A stretch of DNA of 64,000 nucleotides from Dryomyza anilis (lineage: Eukaryota > Arthropoda > Insecta > Diptera > Dryomyzidae). How positions within the stretch are numbered: the first letter of the stretch is position 1; each line of letters begins with the position of its first letter. Location of the stretch: the NCBI GenBank assembly GCA_951804985.1, contig OX638133.1:72794367-72858366 (forward strand), written 5' to 3'. Below, one piece after another: positions 22,925-34,145 of the stretch. The notes under the pieces were generated by a model. That model was not told the DNA's origin, ran no database searches, and saw nothing but the letters and a program-made list of their open reading frames with translations. A program made the position numbers and the translations under genes.

Positions 22925-23410
22925 TGATTTGCATAAAAACTATCAACGCCTCTTACGAAAACACACACGTTTCAATTGGTTTACGAAATACCGCACATTA
23001 AAAAAATGTTTCTTTAAAAAAACATAAACTTTAGCTACGAATCATATATGTATTTATTTTATCTACACGAACATAAGCATAACGTTAACTTCACCTCGAA
23101 TAGAAAAATATTTATATTTAATCTACACAGAAAAGCACATTTTTGATTTCGCCACGAATAAGAGCATATATGTGGAATATAGCGATTTGCATAAAAAATA
23201 TCAAAGCTTCTTACGAAAACCAACACATTTCAATTAGTTTGCGAAATGCCGCTCATTAAAAAAAAGTATCTTTAAAAAAAAAGCATAAACTTTAGCTACG
23301 AACAGAATCATATATGTATTTATTTTTCTCCACGAACATAAGCATAACGTTAAATTCACCTCAAATAGAAACACATTTATTCGCCACGAATAAGAGAGGT
23401 GGAATATAGG
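22925..23410 (+). repeat. Tandem duplication, two units of about 250 bp
   Basis: Unit 1 (about 22925-23180) and unit 2 (about 23181-23410) match through TGATTTGCATAAAAA, TCTTACGAAAAC, ACACRTTTCAATTRGTTT, CATAAACTTTAGCTACGAA and ATCATATATGTATTTATTTT. They go on to share ACGAACATAAGCATAACGTT and TTCGCCACGAATAAGAG. Divergence is noticeable (roughly 10-15% by eye plus small indels), so the duplication is not recent. Small frames here are not conserved between the two units, which argues against coding. Confidence 0.85.
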
Positions 23411-23680
23411 AATACTATTTGTGGCATACAGAGGAACTTGCTTCAGCACTGCTTGTTCATATTATTTATTAATAATTTTAATCATTTTTTAATATTTTGC
23501 TTTGTTATCAATATATTTTTCATTACTGCAAGTAAACTTTGAAATATAATACAACATTTTTTGAGGATTTCCACATTTGGGAGCGAATGAAATTGTTCCA
23601 ATGCGAATAGATTCATATCTAGGTGCATCATTGAAACATTTTTGGCATAGATTCAAAGCCATGTGCGTTATTTAAAAAGT
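23411..23680. other. AT-rich non-coding DNA
   Basis: No recognisable feature between the 250-bp duplication and the HSE-like repeats. Confidence 0.4.
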
Positions 23681-23805
23681 CAGATTCTAGAAGTTTCCAC
23701 AAACTTCTACACGGTTTTTAACAGTCAGATTCTCGAAGTTTTCACAAACTTCTACACTCTATTTTACCAGTCAGATTCTCGAAGTTTCCACAAACTTCTA
23801 CACTT
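23681..23805 (+). promoter_or_regulatory. Three tandem units with heat-shock-element-like cores
   Basis: Three copies of a roughly 45-bp unit: CAGATTCTMGAAGTTTYCAC followed by AAACTTCTACAC. Copies 1 and 3 contain a perfect nTTCnnGAAnnTTCn array: ATTCTAGAAGTTTCC at 23684-23698 and ATTCTCGAAGTTTCC at 23775-23789. Copy 2 (23729-23743) has TTT in place of the third TTC. A further in-phase CTTCT follows after a 5-bp gap in each unit. Three alternating units in register is the binding-site consensus of heat shock factor. No heat-shock gene or TATA-box promoter is recognised nearby, so a regulatory role is only possible. A 60-codon frame through the repeats is not considered a gene. Confidence 0.5.
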
Positions 23806-25224
23806 CACCAGAGTTTGTAATTATACGTGCAATACTATTGAGTGATTCTCACACGATTGTTCATTTCTTTCTAACTTGTTGTCTCAATACGCTGAATTAT
23901 ATTGCGTCTCTTTAATAGAGTTAGTAGTAATAACTTCATTTATTCAAAACAAATACATAATGTAGTATAAGTTACTACACTATTTTACTCGTTGTTCTAT
24001 ATGTACAAAAAATACAAAAAAAATATATACAAATATTTTAAAATCACATATTTTTATCGAATTATATTAATTTAAGCAATAGCAAAATATAATAATAAAT
24101 CGAAATTTTCAGTAGAATTTTTTTTTTGATTTGTTTTTTTTTCCTTTTTCATAAATTTTCTACAAGTGCTCAAAAGCATTTTTCGTAATTGTATTCAAAT
24201 TGGTTGAACTTTTTATGGCACACACCCCGAGTAGGCCAATAAAACAGGCGTTTGATTGCGAATTATCGAAAATACATAAAAAACAAATTTTTATTGTAGT
24301 TTTTTTTTTTTTTTGTTTTATTTAGCATTATCCATAGGGCTCAATGTTAAGTGTCGACAGTGACAGACAGCAGAGTCAGGCAAAAGCCAATGAAATAAGT
24401 CATAAAAAAAAACACAAAGAAAAAGCCAACCAATCAAAATGCATAAAAAAAAACCAATTAAATTGGTAACAGCCGATGTTTGCAAAAATAGCAGAATATA
24501 AAGCACGATTAAGTTAAGCAATAAATAAGCTTTTCAAAAAAGCAATCAATTAAAATGCATATTTTTTGTATGTTTTAATGCAAATTGTGTCAGTGTCAAA
24601 GCGTGAATTTCACCCAAAAAGTATTAAAAAATCAGTGCAAAAAATAATTGAATGCTTTTTAATTGAAATGTAGCGGACGCGTATAACGCGAATATAAAAA
24701 TGGAACTTATATCCTTTTTATAAACTTTGTTTGCAACAGCTGTACGTTGTACCAACTGCGAAAATCAAGAAATTCATTTTCAATTTAAATATGTACATAT
24801 TATATTTCTGCAGCAATCAATGCAGCATTTGTTGTAGATTTTACGAGATGCCAAGTTTAAGTTTGAATACAGAATACTCTGTGCAAACTGCTAAACACCT
24901 GTTCAAAGTAAGGACATAGCAAGAACTAAGCGACAGCAAAAGCGAAACCGATGCAAGAAGTTGCGGGCAGAATAAAAAAAAATACAGGAAATGAAATTAG
25001 AAATTAATTGAAAGCATGAACAGTGAAAGTGAAATCTAGAGAATGAAATTAACTTTTAATATTCAATGACACTTGACACCAAGTGGTGCTGAAACAATTG
25101 AAAAGAAATAAAAATGTTAAAGTAGAAAAGTTTTTTTTTTTAGTTGCATTTAAGTTATCAGAAGGTTGGATGGAGGTTCGACAAGCAGAAAGTTTAAATA
25201 ATTAAACTGCTATCTTTGAAATTT
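23806..25224. other. AT-rich non-coding DNA
   Basis: There are poly-A/T runs and stretches of moderately unique sequence at 24180-24260 and 24320-24480. The 67-codon minus-strand frame (24318-24521) has no recognisable family. A small plus-strand frame (24731-24919) is also unsupported. Confidence 0.45.
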
Positions 25225-28200
25225 TTGATATTTTGATGTTTTGATATTTTGATATTTTGATATTTTAATATTTTAATATTTTGATATTTTGATATTTTGA
25301 TATTTTGATATTTTGATATTTTGATATTTTGATATTTTGATATTTTGATATTTTGATATTCTGATATTTTGATATTTTGATATTTTGATATTTTGATATT
25401 TTGATATTTTGATATTTTGATATTTTGATATTTTGATATTTTGATATTTTTGATATTTTTGATATTTTTGATATTTTTGATATTTTTGATATTTTTGATA
25501 TTTTTGATATTTTTGATATTTTTGATATTTTTGATATTTTTGATATTTAGATATTTAGATATTTTGATATTTTTGATATTTTTGATATTTTTGATATTTT
25601 TGATATTTTTGATATTTTGATATTTTTGATATTTTTGATATTTTTGATATTTTTGATATTTTTGATATTTTTGATATTTTTGATATTTTTGATATTTAGA
25701 TATTTTGATATTTTTGATATTTTTGATATTTTTGATATTTTTGATATTTTTGATATTTTTGATATTTTTGATATTTTTGATATTTTTGATATTTTTGATA
25801 TTTTGATATTTTTGATATTTTTGATATTTTTGATATTTTTGATATTTTTGATATTTTTGATATTTTTGATATTTTTAATATTTTTGATATTTTTGATATT
25901 ATTGATATTTTTGACATTTTTGATATTTTTGATATTTTTGATATTTTTGATATTTTTGATATTTTTGATATTTTTGATATTTTTGATATTTTTGATATTT
26001 TTGATATTTTTGATATTTTGATATTTTGATATTTTGATATTTTGATATATTGATATATTGATATTTTGATATTTTGATATTTTGATATTTTGATATTTTG
26101 ATATTTTGATATTTTGATATTTTGATATATTGATATATTGATATTTTGATATTTTGATATTTTGATATTTTGATAGTTTGATATTTTGATATTTTGATAT
26201 TTTGTTATTTTGATATTTTGATATTTTGATATTTTGATATTTTGATATTTTGATATTTTGATATTTTGATATTTTGATATTTTGATATTTTGATATATTG
26301 ATATATTGATATTTTGATATTTTGATATTTTGATATTTTGATATTTTGATATTTTGATATTTTGATATATTGATATATTGATATTTTGATATTTTGATAT
26401 TTTGATATTTTGATATTTTGATATTTTGATATTTTGATATTTTGATATTCTGATATTTTGATATTTTGATATTTTGAAATTTTGATATTTTGATATTTAG
26501 ATATTTTGATATTTTGATATTTTGATATTTTGATATTTTGATATTTTGATATTTTGATATTTTGATATTTTGATATTTTGATATTTTGATATTTTGATAT
26601 TTTGATATTTTGATATTTTGATATTTTGATATTTTGATATTTTGATATTTTGATATTTTGATATTTTGATATTTTGATATATTGATATATTGATATATTG
26701 ATATTTTGATATTTTGATATTTTGATATTTTGATATTTTGATATTTTGATATTTTGATATTTTGATATATTGATATATTGATATTTTGATATTTTGATAT
26801 TTTGATATTTTGATATTTTGATATTTTGATATTTTGATATTTTGATATTTTGATATTTTGATATTTTGATATTTTGATATTTTGATATTTTGATATTTTG
26901 ATATTTTGATATTTTGATATTTTGATATTTTGATATTCTGATATTTTGATATTTTGATATTTTGATATTTTGATATTTTGATATTTTGATATTTTGATAT
27001 TTTGATATTTTGATATTTTGATATTTTGATATATTGATATATTGATATATTGATATTTTGATAATTTGATATTTTGATATTTTGATATTTTGATATTTTG
27101 ATATTTTGATATTTTGATATTTTGATATTTTGATATTTTGATATTTTGATATTTTGATATTTTGATATTTTGATATTTTGATATTTTGATATTTTGATAT
27201 TTTGATATTTTGATATTTTGATATTTTGATATTTTGATATTTTGATATTTTGATATTTTGATATTTTGATATTCTGATATTTTGATATTTTGATATTTTG
27301 ATATTTTGATATTTTGATATTTTGATATTTTGATATATTGATATATTGATATTTTGATATTTTGATATTTTGATATTTTGATATTTTGATATTTTGATAT
27401 TTTGATATATTGATATATTGATATTTTGATATTTTGATATTTTGATATTTTGATATTTTGATATTTTGATATTCTGATATTTTGATATTTTGATATTTTG
27501 ATATTTTGATATTCTGATATTCTGATATTTTGATATTTTGATATTTTGATATTTTGATATTTTGATATTTTGATATTTTGATATTCTGATATTTTGATAT
27601 TTTGATATTTTGATATTTTGATATTTTGATATTTTGATATTTTGATATATTGATATATTGATATTTTGATATTTTGATATTTTGATATTTTGATATTTTG
27701 ATATTTTGATATTTTGATATTTTGATATTTTGATATTTTGATATTTTGATATTTTGATATTTTGATATTTTGATATTTTGATATTTTGATATTTTGATAT
27801 ATTGATATTTTGATATTTTGATATTTTGATATTTTGATATTTTGATATTTTGATATTTTGATATTTTGATATTCTGATATTTTGATATTTTGATATTTTG
27901 ATATTTTGATATTTTGATATTTTGATATTTTGATATTTTGATATTTTGATATTTTGATATTTTGATATTTTGATATTTTGATATTTTGATATTTTGATAT
28001 TTTGATATTTTGATATTTTGATATTTTGATATTTTGATATTTTGATATTTTGATATTTTGATATTTTGATATTTTGATATATTGATATATTGATATATTG
28101 ATATTTTGATATTTTGATATTTTGATAGTTTGATATTTTGATATTTTGATATTTTGTTATTTTGATATTTTGATATTTTGATATTTTGATATTTTGATAT

Positions 28201-29560
28201 TTTGATATTTTGATATTTTGATATTTTGATATTTTGATATTTTGATATTTTGATATTTTGATATTTTGATATTTTGATATTTTGATATTTTGATATTTTG
28301 ATATTTTGATATATTGATATATTGATATTTTGATATTTTGATATTTTGATATTTTGATATTTTGATATTTTGATATTTTGATATTTTGATATTTTGATAT
28401 ATTGATATATTGATATATTGATATTTTGATATTTTGATATTTTGATATTTTGATATTTTGATATTTTGATATTTTGATATTTTGATATTTTGATATTTTG
28501 ATATTTTGATATTTTGATATTTTGATATTTTGATATTTTGATATTTTGATATTTTGATATTTTGATATATTGATATATTGATATTTTGATATTTTGATAT
28601 TTTGATATTTTGATATTTTGATATTTTGATATTTTGATATTTTGATATATTGATATATTGATATATTGATATTTTGATATTTTGATATTTTGATATTTTG
28701 ATATTTTGATATTCTGATATTTTGATATTTTGAAATTTTGATATTTTGATATTTAGATATTTTGATATTTTGATATTTTGATATTTTGATATTTTGATAT
28801 TTTGATATTTTGATATTTTGATATTTTGATATTTTGATATTTTGATATTTTGATATTTTGATATTTTGATATTTTGATATTTTGATATTTTGATATTTTG
28901 ATATTTTGATATTTTGATATATTGATATTTTGATATTTTGATATTTTGATATTTTGATATTTTGATATTTTGATATTTTGATATTTTGATATTTTGATAT
29001 TTTGATATTTTGATATTTTGATATTTTGATATTTTGATATTTTGATATTTTGATATTTTGATATTTTGATATTTTGATATTTTGATATTTTGATATTTTG
29101 ATATTTTGATATTTTGTAATTTTGATATTTTGATATTTTGATATTTTTATATTTTGATATTTTGATATTTTGATATTTTGATATTTTGATATTTTGATAT
29201 TTTGATATTTTGATATTTTGATATTTTGATATTTTGATATTTTGATATTTTGATATTTTGATATTTTGATATTTTGATATTTTGATATTTTGATATTTTG
29301 ATATTTTGATATTTTGATATTTTGATATTTTGATATTTTGATATTTTGATATTTTGATATTTTGATATTTTGATATTTTGATATTTTGATATTTTGATAT
29401 TTTGATATTTTGATATTTTGATATTTTGATATTTTGATATTTTGATATTTTGATATTTTGATATTTTGATATTTTGATATTTTGATATTTTGATATTTTG
29501 ATATTTTGATATTTTGATATTTTGATATTTTGATATTTTGATATTTTTGTTATTTTTGTT
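25225..29560 (-). repeat. AAAATATC satellite, array B (inverted relative to A), 4.3 kb
   Basis: On the plus strand the unit reads GATATTTT. The array opens with 8-bp units (25225-25442), switches to 9-bp GATATTTTT units (25443-26011), then returns to 8-bp units to 29560, about 530 units in all. The 25443-26011 block is the inverse of 14902-15470 in array A, with variants in register. The rest carries runs of two or three GATATATT units spaced mostly 8-11 units apart, GATATTCT variants at about ten sites and sporadic GATAGTTT, GTTATTTT, GAAATTTT and GATATTTA units. Several of these recur as blocks about 2 kb apart. Confidence 0.97.
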
Positions 29561-30365
29561 GATTTTTTTAATGTTTTTTGAATTTCAACTTTTTAATTAT
29601 GTTTTTATTGTTTTCAGGTCCTCGAATAAAATAAAAAAGAAAATCCAATTAATTTCACTTTGTTTGCATTATCATCGAATTAAGTGCCACTCGTCCTCCT
29701 TAGGATGTTATGTTTTACCTGAACATTTCGACGTACATCAAAGTGACGCCATAAAGTCGCGCTTTGACGTCACATCAGATGTGGCTGCCTGGCACTCGAG
29801 CACGCTGACTTTATTGATGACATCGCGGCTCTGATTGTTTTCGTGTTAAGCAATAAAGCCGTTTGAAGTTACCGCTGCCTGCGATAAGCAAAGATAACAC
29901 TTGGCACAACCATAACAAAAACAACTCCAACTACTACAACTGATTTTCTTATTATTGTTGTTGTTGTTGCTCCTGTCATAATCATAATAATAATCATAAA
30001 AATGTCAATTTGTTTTAAAGCGCCTGTCTGATTTTGTGTTGGATGTGTGTTTGTTTTTGCATCCTGGCCAGGTTAAAAGCGGATAACAGCCACATCAATG
30101 GCGTAGATTGTGTGGTTTTTATTGGTTTTTGTGCGCGTGTCGTTTTATTTCTGGATTTTATGACACAACTGGCTTAATTAAACGTGATTTACGTATTACA
30201 CACACACACGTTAGTTATGGCTGTCTTTTTATTTATTATAAAAATATGGTGCCGCAGAAATAAAAACTTTGAATCAAAAATTTTATTGGCCGTAATTTTT
30301 TGGGACTACATTACTTTGCATATCGAAAAATAACAATTTATAAATCAAAATTTAATAATATTAAA
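29561..30365. other. Unique non-coding island between arrays B and C
   Basis: 29680-29830 is clearly less AT-rich and includes TGACGTCA (29765-29772), a full CREB/ATF palindrome, within GCTTTGACGTCACATCAGAT. A small AC-repeat (about 30198-30209) follows. A 98-codon plus-strand frame (29538-29834) crosses this area, but its start is in satellite-derived T-rich sequence and it shows no known domain. Confidence 0.5.
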
Positions 30366-31108
30366 AATACCAAAACACCAAAATATCAAAATATCAAAAT
30401 ATCAAAATATCAAAATATCAAAATATCAAAATATGAAAATATCAAAATATCAAAATATCAAAATATCAAAATATCAAAATATCAAAATATCAAAATATCA
30501 AAATATCAAAATATCAAAATATCAAAATATCAAAATATCAAAATATCAAAATATCAAAATATCAAAATATCAAAATATCAAAATATCAAAATATCAAAAT
30601 ATCAAAATATCAAAATATCAAAATATCAAAATATCAAAATATCAAAATATCAAAATATCAATATATCGAAATATCAAAATATCAAAATATCAAAATATCA
30701 AAATATCAAAATGTCAAAATATCAAAATATCAAAATATCAAAATATTAAAATATCAAAATATCAAAATATCAAAATATCAAAATATCAAAATATCAAAAT
30801 ATCAAAATATCAAAATATCAAAATATCAAAATATCAAAATATCAAAATATCAAAAAATCAAAATATCAAAATATCAAAATATCAAAATATCAAAATATCA
30901 AAATATCAAAATATCAAAATATCAAAATATCAAAATGTCAAAATATCAAAATATCAAAATATCAAAATATCAAAATATCAAAATATCAAAATATCAAAAT
31001 ATCAAAATATCAAAATATCAAAATATCAAAATATCAAAATATCAAAATATCAAAATATCAAAATATCAAAATATCAAAATATCAAAATATCAAAATATCA
31101 AAATACTG
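30366..31108 (+). repeat. AAAATATC satellite, array C, 0.74 kb
   Basis: About 92 units of the 8-bp repeat, same orientation as array A. Variants include AAAATATG (about 30429), AATATATC and GAAATATC (30661-30675), AAAATGTC (about 30708 and 30932), AAAATATT (about 30740) and AAAAAATC (about 30852). No 9-bp block is present, unlike A and B. Confidence 0.95.
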
Positions 31109-32530
31109 AAATTTTTATATATAAGTTTTTATATTTAAATTTTTATAAATAAATAGGTACCTGAAAACAAAGATAGACAATTTACAGAAGTTTTTAAAAA
31201 TGCTTGTCATTTTGACCTCCAAGTTGGTATGGTGGCCGCATGTTTACAAGCTGACGTTTAGAACATGAATAAAAAAATAATATAAATTTTGTTGTTTATT
31301 ATGCCTAGCATGGTGTGTGCGAAAGGTGCGTCTACTAGGCGCGCCAACAAACAAGAAGCTCTAATTTTAGGCGCTGCGAAACGAGCCCCAGGCAACAGTG
31401 AAAACAGCAATTGTGGCATAACAAACAAAAATATTTTAAATAGCAACAATCAAAAAGAATAGAAAAAAAACAAAAAAAAAAAACTACAAATTCTGTTCAC
31501 AAAAAAACCACATTGTGACAAGTGCCAGTCAAATATGGCAGACAAAGTGTCAGATACGCGCTGACAACTACTATACTCGGAAAATAGCAAGGGTCACAGA
31601 GGCATGTTAAACACAATAACCACAAAACAAATTCATACTAACCACAAAAAGTGGAAAAAACCGAAAAACAAAACAAAAGACTAACTGAGCAAACAACGTT
31701 GAAAGTTGGACGTCGTTCAATTCCATTCAATTTGACGCTGTTTAATTTGCATGCCTAAAAGTAGACTATGAAAATTAATTATACATTCTTGCATGTCATA
31801 TTTATTTGTCGCATTATTTATTATTATTTCAGTTGACATTTTTCGCGTTTATTAATTTGTCAAAATTAATGAATTCTGCTGGATTCTTTGCATTTCTACT
31901 GTTAACAGTTGCCAGCCTTAACTCTAGATAGGACAATAAAAGTCAGAAAAGGTTTATAACCGCAAATTTAATGTAGAAAATAAAAAATTATAATTAATTT
32001 AAATTAATTAAATTTAGATAAACTTGCAGAGTATTTAAAAATATTTATATATTTAAAATGATACTTAAAATCGTAAGAACCGTTTGCTAAATTTTATAAT
32101 TTGAAATTTTGCTTTTTTTATATTTTTATTTTAAAGCACCTACTTTTTTTTGATATTTTTATGAAAACCATTTTGAAGTAGTTATGACAAAGATTTAATT
32201 TCTGTAGTATTTAAATTGATTTTAAATATATTTACATATAAATGCGATACAAGTTTTACTTTACTAGAATAAGATCCAATTTTTGCTTTCAAATGTATAT
32301 AAATGATTTTAAAAATTATTGTTATTATTTCGTTATTATATACAGTTATTAATAATTAGCAAAATTTATTTGAAGAAATTTCAAAAAATATATTTTTGTT
32401 CGTTTTACTTAACGACGATTACTTATAAAAACTGTTACTCATACGACATGTGTTTTTTTCTTCTGGATATTTGACTAGTACATGATACCCGGGCAGCGTA
32501 ACGGTTTTTTATCTTTTATCAAAAATTAAA
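31109..32530. other. Non-coding; unique island then AT-rich DNA
   Basis: 31200-31740 is mixed, unique sequence; 31310-31400 is GC-richer, with CTACTAGGCGCGCCAACAAA. A 63-codon minus-strand frame (31258-31449) includes a non-AT-driven stretch but matches no family I know. From 31920 to 32530 the DNA is very AT-rich. Confidence 0.45.
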
Positions 32531-34145
32531 TTATTTAATTATTGTTTTTTTTATTTAGTGTTCATATTTTGTTTTGTTTTTTATTCGTGTTTTTAATTCT
32601 GATTTATTTTTTTTTGTATGTGGTACTTTTGTTGGTTTTTGCTTTTTTTAGTTTTAGCCTTTTCTGTTCTTCCCTTTTAGCTTTTTTTTGTTTTTTTTTT
32701 TTTGTTAGGTACTGTTTTTGTTACTATTTTTGAGATTTTGTTTTTCGTTTAGTTTTTAATTTTTCCATTTGTTTTAAATTTGATTTTTTTTAGATTTGTT
32801 TTTAGATTTGTTTTTAGTTTTTGTTTTTTAGTTATTCTTTTGTTTCTGATTTTGTGTTTTATATTTTGTTTTTTGTGTTATATCTTTTGTTTTTTAGCAT
32901 TTGTTTTTGGGTTTCTGATTTTTAGCAAACTTTTGTTTTTTTCTTTTTTTTTTGTGGTTTTTTTGATTTTTCCATTTGTTTTTGTTTTAAATTTCATTTT
33001 TTTTAGATTTGATTTTTAGTTTTTGTTTTTTAGCTTTTCTTTTGCTTCTGATTTTGTGTTTTATATTTTGTTTTTTGTGTTATATCTTGTGTTTTTTAGC
33101 ATTTTTTTTTTGTGTTCTTCCCTTTTAGCTTTTTTTTTATTCTTGTGGTTTTTTGATTTTTCCATTTGTTTTTGTGATTGTTTTAAATTATTTTTTGTTT
33201 TTGAGATTTGTTTTTTAGTTTTTGTTTTTTAGCTTTTCTTTTGTTTCTGATTTTTTGTTTTATATTTTGTTTTTTGTGTTATATCTTTTGTTTTTGGGTT
33301 TTTGATTTTTAGCAGACTTTTGTTTTTTCTTTTATTCTTGTGGTTTTTTGATTTTTCCATTTGTTTTTGTGTTTGTTTTAAATTATTTTTTTTTTGAGAT
33401 TTGTTTTTTAGTTTTTGTTTTTTAGCTTTTCTTTTTCTTCTGATTTTGTGTTTTATATTTTGTTTTTTGTGTTATATCTTTTGTTTTTTAGCATTAGTTT
33501 TTGGGTTTCTGATTTTTAGAAAACTTTTGTTTTTCTTTTATTTTTGTGTGTTTTTTGATTTTTCCATTTGTTTTTGTTTTCATATTTTTGTTTTAAATTT
33601 AATTTTATATTTTAGATTTGTTTTTTAGTTTTAGTTTTAGTTTTTGTTTTTTAGTTTTTATTTTGTTTTTGATTTTGTTTTTTGAGTTTTATCTTTTGTT
33701 TTTTAGCGTTTGTTTTTGGATTTCCGAGTTTTGCGAGTTTCCTTTTTTTTTATTATTTGTATGTTTTTGATTGTGGTTTTGCGTTTGTGTTGTTGCTTTT
33801 GTTTTGCTTATGTTTACGTTTTAGTGTTTTTACTTTTGTTTTAGCTTTTGTGTTTGTGTTTGTGTTCTTGCTTATGAAGTGAATTTGAATTTTTGTTTTT
33901 GCTTTTTGCATTTTACTTTTGCACTTTGCTTTTCTTTTTCTTTTGGTTTTGGTTTTGGTTTTGCGTTTTTGAATTTTCTTTTTCATTTTTGTGTTCTTGA
34001 TTTTGTGTTTTTGCTTTTGTATTTTTTGTTTTGTTTTGTTTTCTTTTGTTTATGTTTTGGTATTTCCCTTGTTTTTCTGATGTGTTTTGAATGTGTTTTG
34101 CTTTTGTTTTTGTATTTCCGTTTTTTGTTTTATGTTTTTAGCTAG
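32531..34145 (+). repeat. T-rich cryptically simple block with about 200-bp repeats
   Basis: The plus strand is almost only T and G (TTTTTG, TTTTAG words). The word TCTGATTTTGTGTTTTATAT and its neighbours recur at about 32845, 33057, 33246 and 33439, with a weaker copy near 33669, giving steps of about 190-230 bp. Each step also repeats a TTTTTAGC, GTTATATCTTTTG and TTTTCCATTTGTTTTTG series. Several short Phe-rich frames result and none is considered coding. Confidence 0.75.

Noticed and set aside
33753..34145. Opposing frames of Lys/Thr-rich and Phe-rich type in the T-rich block
   Set aside because: Both follow from TTTTG-type low complexity, and overlapping frames on both strands argue against either being real.
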